Of a stretch of 64,000 bases of DNA, positions 57,688 to 64,000 are shown piece by piece (the first letter of the stretch is position 1; each line of letters begins with the position of its first letter). The DNA comes from DASRJG01 sp964647625. Its GTDB lineage: Bacteria > Acidobacteriota > Polarisedimenticolia > Polarisedimenticolales > DASRJG01. Made by a program: the position numbers and the translations under genes. Below the pieces are notes generated by a model, which worked only from the letters and a program-made list of their open reading frames with translations, ran no database searches and was not told where the DNA came from. The stretch covers positions 15,665-79,664 of the forward strand of contig CAZYHZ010000016.1 in the NCBI GenBank assembly GCA_964647625.1, in the 5' to 3' direction.

Positions 57688-58254
57688 CTACCGATCGGCT
57701 CCGGTGCCGAGCGCCCGCCTCAGCCGGTCTTTGGCGAGAGCGAGGTGGCGGCGGACCGTGATTCCGGTGATGCCGAGAGCGCGGGCGACGTCCTCCCGCT
57801 CGGCCCCTTCCATTTCCACGAGGATGAACACCGCCCGCTCGCGCTCGGAGAGGGTATCGAGCGCGGCCTCGAGACGCCGCGCGAGATCGACGTTTTCCGC
57901 CGCCGGCGGCTGGGCGGCTACTTCGATGGCCTCGTCCCAGGGTGCCTCTTCACGGCGCAGACGGTCTGAGCGGCCGCGCCAGTCGATTGCCGCGTTAGCG
58001 GCTATCTTGTAGACCCACGCCGAGAACGGCCTGCCCGGATTGAACCCGTTCAGCCCCCGGAACATTCTCAGGAAGACGTTCTGTGCCACGTCGTCGCGAT
58101 CGCGCGCGTCCACGCCGAGCAGCCGGAGAACGCGAAACACGCGCGCCTCGTGGCGCTGGAGCAGGGTTTCGAAGGCCCGCGCGTCCCCGCGACGCGCCGC
58201 TTCGATCAGCGCGGGCTCTTCGGCATCGGCGTCAGAAGGAGCTCTTGTTGCCAC
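57688..58254 (-). CDS. ECF-family RNA polymerase sigma factor
   Basis: 188 residues with sigma region 2 (ARAFETLLQRHEARVFRVLR ... AQNVFLRMFRGLNGF, NAAIDWRGRSDRLRR) and region 4 (LDTLSERERAVFILVEMEG, DVARALGITGITVRRHLALAKDRLRR). GTG start overlapping the C25 protease gene by 23 bases, so the protease and sigma factor are made from one transcript. It may drive the secreted-protein genes that follow; a small membrane protein at 54301 is the only anti-sigma candidate seen. Confidence 0.9.
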   Translation of the reverse strand: MATRAPSDADAEEPALIEAARRGDARAFETLLQRHEARVFRVLRLLGVDARDRDDVAQNVFLRMFRGLNGFNPGRPFSAWVYKIAANAAIDWRGRSDRLRREEAPWDEAIEVAAQPPAAENVDLARRLEAALDTLSERERAVFILVEMEGAEREDVARALGITGITVRRHLALAKDRLRRALGTGADR

Positions 58255-61200
58255 GGGCGTCCACCGCGAGGACCGAATAGTACTGGCTCGTGCCGGGCGC
58301 GGTCAGGCTGAACGATGCGGTGGTGGGAGACCCGAGCAAGGGGACGAGACCGTTCCTCACGTCCGTTCTCGAGAACGGGTGGCTCGTGGCGTACACCTCG
58401 TAGTGCGCGATGGCGAGCGGCCGTCCGTCGAAGTCGGTCGTCACGGCCGGCCAGGCCAACCCGAGCGTGAACCCGCCGGCACCGTCGGGGGTCTTCGACA
58501 TGGTCATCGTGTCGACGCCGTTCGGGAGCTGGTTTCCGAGACCGCCGCCGTTCCCCGAGGCGTCGATCGCTCGGACGAGGTAGTAGTAATTCGGCGCGGC
58601 TCCGGAGAGCGCTCCCGGATCGGTGAACGTGGGCGACGTGGGCTGCCCGATTCGATTCCCCGCCGCGGGCACGAAGTTCAGCGTCGTCCCGCGGTAGACC
58701 TCGTAGGAAACCACCGTGTCGGGCTTGCCGTAGATGTCGTTTGTCACGGCGGTCCACGTGAGAACCGCGTCCGTTCCCGAGCTCGACTTGGACACCCGGA
58801 GCGTCTGAATGAACGCGGGCGATCGTACCCCGCGGACGAACGTGGGAATGCCCGTCGCCGTGGAATAGGCCGACATCCGGCCGGAGGTGTTCGATGCGGT
58901 GACCGCGAGGTAGTACGTGACACCGTTGGTCAGGCCCGGGATCGAGAAGTTGGTCAGTTTCCCCGCGTTCCCGGACGACGTATACGAACCGGGGATGGTC
59001 CCCCACCAGACGGTGTATTTGTCGAAGTCGGACTCGAGGTTGGCACTCCAAGTCAGATTCAGCTTTTCCCCGGTCTCCGGATCGGTGACCGAAACGTTGG
59101 ACGGGGCCGCGGGAGGATTCGGATTCGTGGGCGTGGCGGAGACGCAGTCCGGACCGTTGACCGCGCAGTCGCTGTTGAAGTTCGACCAGCGGCTCTCGAA
59201 TTTGTCCGTATCGAGCGCGACCACATAGTACTGGTAGGTCTTGGTGTTCACCGGGCCGGTTGAACCCGTGTCGGTGAAGCTCGTCGCAGAGAGGCCTGCC
59301 CCCACGCGCGTGTATGTCCTATCGACGTTCACGAGCAACCGATAGACGTCGTAGGTCGCGCCAGGCGTGGCGCTGGCATGCCAGCTCAAGGCGACGCTGG
59401 CGTTGCCGGCGACGGCGACCAGCGAGGTCGGGGGCTGGACGGTCGTGAAGACCATCTTTGTCGAAGGGTCACCGAGAAGGACGTAGTTCTGGCAGGTCTG
59501 CGTCGCCCCGAACCCGCAGACGTAGTTGATCGCGCTGGCCACCGCGTCGCCGAGCATGCGGTCCTTCGTGGGGCCGAAGAGCGTGCCCCAGATCCCGTCC
59601 GTCATGTAGAACCCATTGTACGAATCGTTGAGGCCCGACGGCGCGTACACGGCCATCGACCCTCCGCCCGACTTTTTCAGCCAGTCCTCGCCGAGCGTGA
59701 CGTCGTTGGTGTCCTCGAACCCGGCGCTGAGGCAATTGTGGACGACGAGCCAGGGGAGCTTGCCGCCGTTCGTGAGTGAGCCGACATCCATGTAGCCGCC
59801 CCACCCCTCGGCGAAGAACGCGTCGTCCGACCACACCACGAAGTTCCCGTGGCCGGTGTACTGGATCATCGATGCCCCGTCGGAGATGCCGTCGGTCCCG
59901 TTGACCGCTTTCTTGATGTCCGACCGCAGCAGGTCGGCCTTCTGCTGCGTGCATCCGTTTTGCGTCGCCCCGCAGTAGTCGGTCCAGTACCGCATGGTGC
60001 GCTGGGTGTTCGGTGGGAGCTTGAGCCACGAGACGGCCTCGGCGTTGGTGTCCTCCCACTGGCCGGCCTCGGTCGCGTTGTAACCCTTGCCGCGATCGGA
60101 AACCAGGACCGAGTGCCGGGTCCAGTTGCCGGCCGGCGGGTTTTGCTGGTAGTCGAGCAGCTTCTGGAGCACGATGTTGGTCTGAGTGTCCGTCCGCGTC
60201 GAGATGCGGCCGATGACGAGGTCCGGGAGCCCGTCGTTCCCGACGACGTCCGTCAGGATGCTGTCGCTGGCGTAATAACCGAACGACGGATCGTCCTTGA
60301 ACATGATCTGCGTCGGCACGAAGTTGCTCTGCGGGACCGACGTGTCGTTGTACTTGCTGTCGTACGAGCCGTCGCCGATCAGCAGCACCCACGCGGGCTT
60401 GCGGCCGGACCATCCTTCGCCGGGGGCCGTCGACATGACGAACGAGAGGAAGTTCTTGATCGCCTGAGGCGATGCGAGCCCGTTGTTGAACTCGTCGTAG
60501 ACGTCCTGGATCATCGCGACCTTCGACGTGATGCCGAGATTCGCGAGCTTCCATGCGAGGAGCGCGTTGAGCGTCGGCGTCGCGGTCGCTCCGAGCGGAG
60601 TCGGGTGCGCGATGACGATCAGGTCGGCTTGATTGCCGGTGTTGCGGAGGTCGGAGACGGTGTCCGGCGTGAAATCAGACGCCGAGAGGCTCGCCACGGC
60701 GCTCGAGCCCGTGACGACGAACCGGCGCGGCGTGCCGTCCGGAATGGAGGGATCTTCGGTCATGTGGAAGCGGACGGAATAGTTTCCCGCGGCGCCGCCG
60801 ATCGTTGCGGAGGTGATGCGGACCGGCGAGACGACGGGCGTCGTCCCCACGCGGCCGGTGACCTCCCAGACCTCGGGGGCGTTCGTCAGCAGGCCGGTGA
60901 CGAGGAATTCCGCGTTCCCGTCCGGGTAGTCGAAGGTCAGCGTGTCCGCGGACGCCTGGAACGAGCGCTTGTACTGGATCTCGACGTAGTTGAGGATGAA
61001 GTTGTTCAAGTAGCCCGGCGACGCGGCCACCGGATAGGCGTCGATCGTCACCTGTGCCGGGGACGTCAGCCCCGCGCCCGAGCCCGGATAGGTCCACGTG
61101 AAGTCGTGGACGTAGATGGTCCGACCGTCGAAGTTCCCGTCGTGACCCATGAGGCTTTGAGAAGCCGCATTCAAGAGCGTCACGTGGGTGTTGTGATCGG

Positions 61201-62575
61201 GATTGGCGGTCCCGTCTTCGGTCAGTCCCCGAAGCGGCACGATCACGCGCGCCGGATCGGTCGATGACGCCAGCCCGGGGAGGACGACGGAGATCGTGCG
61301 AGAGGCGGCCGAGCCGGAGACCGGAGGACTCGACTGCGACGGCGACCAGAACCAGGGGTCGGAGTCTCCGAGGGGCCGGAAAGCGTTGTCGGTTTCGAGG
61401 TGGGCGACGGCGTCGAACTTGGTTGCGGGGGCGCTCAGATCGGGAGGAGAGCTTCGCACCGCAATCCTCGAGTGCGGCGCCGCCTCGACCGACAAGAAGT
61501 AGATGTCTTCGTCGCTGTAGTCCCGCAGCTCGTAGATGTTCGTGCCGCCCGGGATGAGCGTGTTCAGGACCGTCTTCGGATCGTCGTCCCACGCTTGCCC
61601 ATAGAACTGGATCCAGTCGCCGGAATCGAGGTGATCGTTGCCGTTCGCATCGTTGACCAGGATCGGGACCTCGACCCCGCGGCACGTCAGCTTGTAAGTC
61701 GACAGGGGCTGCGTGTCGAAGCCGGTGCCCGCGAGTTTCGACGAATCGAGCCGCACCATCGCGTTCGCACGAACGCGGATGCGGTACAGCGGCCCGGCGG
61801 TGACGTCCGCGGGAGCGACCGGCGCGGACGCGTCGGTCTTCGCGTCGGGCGCCTGGCCGACGCGGAACATCGTCCCCTGGGCGTAGTTGGTGAACATCTC
61901 CCGGTAGAGGTCTTCGAGACGGGGATCGGGAGGCGTGCGCGACCGGATGGTCGCGTCGCCGTCGAAGGAGATCGTCACCGTGATCGACCGCGCGGTCCGC
62001 AAACCGCGGGCCTTGGGATCGTACCGGACCGGCGAGATCAAGACCTCGACGTAGCGCTGATCGCGAAACGTCCCGATCTTGCCGAGCCGCGCGACCTGGG
62101 CCGGGTAGGGAGACGATCCCTCGAAGACCGCCGGGTCGGGCTCGAACACGCTCGTCCGGTGAACTCGCGTCTCGATGGCATGCTCGACTGGATCGGTGGC
62201 GTCGGCGTCCAGCGCGGCCGCGACCTTCGGCACCGGCCGCGGAATCATCCCGCGTGTCAGGTCCTCGACGACGGAGTCGATCGTGAGACGCGGCACGACT
62301 CCGGGAGGGATCGCGACACGGTACACGCTGAACGGAAGATCGGGAACGCCGGGCTGAGGATCGCGCCCCGGGAATCCGTCGATGCGGACTTGGGTCGATC
62401 CGTCGGGTAGGTTCGACAGGGCCACCGCCGGAGTCTTGACCCGAAAAGTGAAGCTCGGCTTGTCACCGGCTTCGCCTATCGGCTCCACGATAGACGACGG
62501 CGGGGCCGCCGAAGCGAACCCCGCCGTAATTCCCGTCAAGAACCCCCACAAAACGATCAGTCGGGGAGCTCTCAT
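58232..62575 (-). CDS. Large secreted gingipain-type (C25) cysteine protease with FN3-like domains
   Basis: 1447 residues: signal peptide (1-23); N-terminal propeptide-like region (about 30-260) with VRIDGFPGRDPQPGVPDLP; C25 catalytic domain (about 640-1020) carrying H909 in YTGHGNFVVW and C948 in VVHNCLSAGFED, the gingipain dyad; then at least three fibronectin-III-like domains (about 1030-1447; AALSWHASATPGATYDVYR, LNLTWSANLESDFDKY, AVLTWTAV). No C-terminal sorting signal recognised. It is 63 bases downstream of a two-Cys precursor peptide and a radical SAM gene, so it may cleave that peptide, or the closeness may be incidental. Confidence 0.85.
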   Translation of the reverse strand: MRAPRLIVLWGFLTGITAGFASAAPPSSIVEPIGEAGDKPSFTFRVKTPAVALSNLPDGSTQVRIDGFPGRDPQPGVPDLPFSVYRVAIPPGVVPRLTIDSVVEDLTRGMIPRPVPKVAAALDADATDPVEHAIETRVHRTSVFEPDPAVFEGSSPYPAQVARLGKIGTFRDQRYVEVLISPVRYDPKARGLRTARSITVTISFDGDATIRSRTPPDPRLEDLYREMFTNYAQGTMFRVGQAPDAKTDASAPVAPADVTAGPLYRIRVRANAMVRLDSSKLAGTGFDTQPLSTYKLTCRGVEVPILVNDANGNDHLDSGDWIQFYGQAWDDDPKTVLNTLIPGGTNIYELRDYSDEDIYFLSVEAAPHSRIAVRSSPPDLSAPATKFDAVAHLETDNAFRPLGDSDPWFWSPSQSSPPVSGSAASRTISVVLPGLASSTDPARVIVPLRGLTEDGTANPDHNTHVTLLNAASQSLMGHDGNFDGRTIYVHDFTWTYPGSGAGLTSPAQVTIDAYPVAASPGYLNNFILNYVEIQYKRSFQASADTLTFDYPDGNAEFLVTGLLTNAPEVWEVTGRVGTTPVVSPVRITSATIGGAAGNYSVRFHMTEDPSIPDGTPRRFVVTGSSAVASLSASDFTPDTVSDLRNTGNQADLIVIAHPTPLGATATPTLNALLAWKLANLGITSKVAMIQDVYDEFNNGLASPQAIKNFLSFVMSTAPGEGWSGRKPAWVLLIGDGSYDSKYNDTSVPQSNFVPTQIMFKDDPSFGYYASDSILTDVVGNDGLPDLVIGRISTRTDTQTNIVLQKLLDYQQNPPAGNWTRHSVLVSDRGKGYNATEAGQWEDTNAEAVSWLKLPPNTQRTMRYWTDYCGATQNGCTQQKADLLRSDIKKAVNGTDGISDGASMIQYTGHGNFVVWSDDAFFAEGWGGYMDVGSLTNGGKLPWLVVHNCLSAGFEDTNDVTLGEDWLKKSGGGSMAVYAPSGLNDSYNGFYMTDGIWGTLFGPTKDRMLGDAVASAINYVCGFGATQTCQNYVLLGDPSTKMVFTTVQPPTSLVAVAGNASVALSWHASATPGATYDVYRLLVNVDRTYTRVGAGLSATSFTDTGSTGPVNTKTYQYYVVALDTDKFESRWSNFNSDCAVNGPDCVSATPTNPNPPAAPSNVSVTDPETGEKLNLTWSANLESDFDKYTVWWGTIPGSYTSSGNAGKLTNFSIPGLTNGVTYYLAVTASNTSGRMSAYSTATGIPTFVRGVRSPAFIQTLRVSKSSSGTDAVLTWTAVTNDIYGKPDTVVSYEVYRGTTLNFVPAAGNRIGQPTSPTFTDPGALSGAAPNYYYLVRAIDASGNGGGLGNQLPNGVDTMTMSKTPDGAGGFTLGLAWPAVTTDFDGRPLAIAHYEVYATSHPFSRTDVRNGLVPLLGSPTTASFSLTAPGTSQYYSVLAVDARGNKSSF

Positions 62576-62588
62576 GCCTCTTCTGCCG

Positions 62589-62624
62589 GAGAGCCGCTCC
62601 TACCCCCGACGATTATCGGCTCTC
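62589..62624 (-). promoter_or_regulatory. Hairpin between precursor peptide and protease genes
   Basis: GAGAGCCG (62589-62596) and CGGCTCTC (62617-62624), 8-bp perfect arms with a 20-base centre, in the 63-base gap between the peptide gene and the protease ATG. No U run follows. It could reduce read-through or protect the peptide mRNA end, giving more peptide than protease. Confidence 0.35.
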
Positions 62625-62638
62625 AGCGAACTGGGAGT

Positions 62639-62755
62639 TTAGCTCTGGATCGGCCCGGCGCCGCAGCTGGCATCCGTCGCCTTGGAGCACGCAACCGCCC
62701 GTGCTTCGAGCTTCTCCGTGTGGACAATCGCGGGACGTTCGTAGGTCTTCTTCAT
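62639..62755 (-). CDS. Radical-SAM-modified precursor peptide (38 residues, two Cys)
   Basis: Small gene missed by size filters. It begins MKKTYERPAIVHTEKLEARA, a leader resembling K-x-Y-xx-P-x-I-xxx-E-x-L peptides found beside SPASM enzymes, followed by VACSKATDASCGAGPIQS with Cys at 23 and 31. The ATG has GGGGGAGG just upstream. It sits 92 bases after the radical SAM gene and next to a PqqD-like leader-binding gene, the standard set for a ribosomally made, radical-SAM-crosslinked peptide. A thioether-type crosslink is the most likely product but is inference. Confidence 0.78.
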   Translation of the reverse strand: MKKTYERPAIVHTEKLEARAVACSKATDASCGAGPIQS

Positions 62756-62847
62756 AGCCTCCCCCTGAATGGAGTGTTAATCAGCCTGGCCGCAAGGACT
62801 CTCGTTATACGGTGCACTCATACCCTTTTCAACTTTTTTTTGGACAA

Positions 62848-63918
62848 TCAATCGCCGATCTGGAGCAGCTCGTAAGACCGTTTCACCGCCTTGGCGTTGA
62901 TATCCGCCTGCGGGTATATGCCGAGCGGGTCGCCGACCTGCTTTTCCGCGACCCCCAGGCAAAACTGGAAATATTGCCCGTGTTCCAAGCCATCCAGCTT
63001 CTTGCGGGCGTCGACAGCCAGGTCCCGGACCTCGTTGAGGACCGGCGAGCTGCCCCAGATGGCGTTCAACGATTCGATCTCGAGAATATTGGCCACCGGC
63101 CGGCGGAAAGCCACGCACGGCAGGATGTTGCCGTAGGGGTCGATCGTGAAGCCGCTGCGGCCCGTCCCGCAGTTGGCCTGCACGCCGTCGGCCGCGCAGT
63201 GATTCGTGCGGGGCGGCAGCTTGCCGTGGTGCAAGTCGAGGTACCACTCGCCCCAGTACTTCTGAAGGAACTCCTCGTCCGGCCGCAAGGCCAGAGGCTC
63301 GAGGCTGCCGTCGTCTTTGGGCGTGATCACCGCATCGAACGTGATGTAGTAGCCGAGCTCGTCCGCCAGATCGCGAATCTCGAACAGCTCGCTCTGGTTG
63401 AGCTTGGTGATCGGACACTTGAGCTGCACCTTGATCCCGGCTTCCTTCAGGTTCCGGAGCCCTTTCAGCGTCTTGTCGAACGATCCCTTGATTCTCGTCA
63501 GGGCGTCATGCGTTTCGGGTTTCGCACCGTGGATCGAGATCTCGACTTCCATCGGCTTCAGGTCGGCGATTCGCTTGACCATCGCCTTGTCGGCGAGTAG
63601 GTAGCCGTTGGAGTAGATCCGGAGCGCCATCCCGAGGCGGCGTGCCTCCGCGGCGATCTTGAAGAAGTCCTTGTGGCAGAGCGCCTCGCCGCCGGTCAGC
63701 GTCAGGTAGAGAACGCCGAATTCCGAGACCTTCCTGAGGGTCTCGAAAATCTCGGGGGTCGTCATCTCGCGCCGTCCTTCGGGCGCGTTGTAGCAAAACG
63801 TGCAGAGGTGATTGCAGCGGAAGGTCAGCTCGAACTGCGCGGAGAGCGGGATCGCGTCCGCGAACGCCTTTTCGACCAGCTTCCGGTAAGGCGTGATTTG
63901 GGGAGCCGCCTCGCTCAT
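62848..63918 (-). CDS. Radical SAM/SPASM peptide-modifying enzyme
   Basis: 356 residues. Cluster motif C35-NHL-C39-TF-C42 in ELTFRCNHLCTFCYN, GGEAL, ISIHG, and a C-terminal SPASM-like region with four further Cys (NHCAADG, ANCGTGRSGF, ILPCVAFR, YFQFCLG) that would bind auxiliary iron-sulfur clusters. Such enzymes crosslink or otherwise modify peptides presented by a PqqD-type domain. ATG 63918 overlaps the PqqD-like stop (ATGA); the precursor peptide gene follows. Confidence 0.88.
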   Translation of the reverse strand: MSEAAPQITPYRKLVEKAFADAIPLSAQFELTFRCNHLCTFCYNAPEGRREMTTPEIFETLRKVSEFGVLYLTLTGGEALCHKDFFKIAAEARRLGMALRIYSNGYLLADKAMVKRIADLKPMEVEISIHGAKPETHDALTRIKGSFDKTLKGLRNLKEAGIKVQLKCPITKLNQSELFEIRDLADELGYYITFDAVITPKDDGSLEPLALRPDEEFLQKYWGEWYLDLHHGKLPPRTNHCAADGVQANCGTGRSGFTIDPYGNILPCVAFRRPVANILEIESLNAIWGSSPVLNEVRDLAVDARKKLDGLEHGQYFQFCLGVAEKQVGDPLGIYPQADINAKAVKRSYELLQIGD

Positions 63919-64000
63919 GAGCCTGTCTCCTCCGAGGGTCCGTCGCCTGCGAGCATTCCGTCCTGCCTCATGTCCGCGAGAAACGCGATCACGTCCTGTC
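63915..64000 (-). CDS. PqqD-like leader-binding protein, N-terminus cut by window edge
   Basis: Only 27 C-terminal residues are seen: QDVIAFLADMRQDGMLAG and an acidic tail. The pattern D-V-xx-F-L-xx-L/M-x-xx-G-L/M-L is the last helix of PqqD/RRE domains, which hold leader peptides for radical SAM enzymes. It overlaps the radical SAM gene by ATGA. Assigned from a short fragment plus context. Confidence 0.65.
   Translation of the reverse strand, partial: QDVIAFLADMRQDGMLAGDGPSEETGS

Noticed and set aside
62777..62821. A 14-codon frame (MSAPYNESPCGQAD) with AAAAGGG upstream, between the radical SAM and precursor genes
   Set aside because: Too short to judge and has no leader motif. The following 38-codon gene fits the precursor role far better.

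Overview
The window is strongly GC-rich bacterial chromosomal DNA with densely packed operons, frequent GTG/TTG starts and many 4-base ATGA/GTGA start-stop overlaps. RNase J, FtsK, RsmA, a full Bat (aerotolerance-type) operon, a HiPIP-like protein, an AmmeMemoRadiSam-type radical SAM enzyme and very large Kelch-like secreted proteins together suggest an Acidobacteriota-like organism; a myxobacterial or deltaproteobacterial relative is the main alternative. This is inference from gene content. One 100-N scaffold gap (53731-53830) shows that this is an assembled draft. No rRNA, tRNA, CRISPR array or insertion sequence was recognised.

Layout: 1-735 is a truncated acyl-CoA dehydrogenase. 799-9494 holds two giant repeat proteins (14 and about 17 Kelch-like repeats) around a Tat-exported HiPIP-like protein and a PLP threonine/serine dehydratase. 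9511-16263 is the most interesting region: a leftward operon of a PpiC/SurA-like chaperone, a C39-peptidase ABC exporter with two cyclic-nucleotide-binding domains, an HlyD-like adaptor and a sigma-54 activator. It is followed by a -24/-12 promoter, two tiny genes whose peptides share a KDLxxK[KR]xx[KR]GG leader, and a hairpin terminator. I read this as a sigma-54-controlled double-glycine peptide secretion system.

16328-25594 is the leftward MoxR-DUF58-BatA-BatB-BatC-BatD-BatE-HemW operon, behind a near-consensus sigma-70 promoter. 25779-29303 is a compact MCP-CheW-CheA set. 29300-36421 holds housekeeping genes (thioredoxin, RsmA, RNase J, FtsK, a CitE-like lyase, a radical SAM enzyme). 36467-41134 holds three GT-C type membrane glycosyltransferase-like proteins. 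41165-52341 is a leftward operon of two alkaline-phosphatase-superfamily proteins (one degenerate), a membrane/spermidine-synthase/TPR fusion, a membrane TPR protein, a lipoprotein, RNase III and a DUF4097-like protein.

52377-58254 is a secreted-protein island: two 280-residue paralogues, a protein of 95-residue tandem repeats broken by the scaffold gap, a beta-helix protein, a small membrane protein and an ECF sigma factor. 58232-64000 is a second peptide cluster: a truncated PqqD-like protein, a SPASM-type radical SAM enzyme, a 38-residue two-cysteine precursor peptide, and a large gingipain-type (C25) protease that may be functionally linked.
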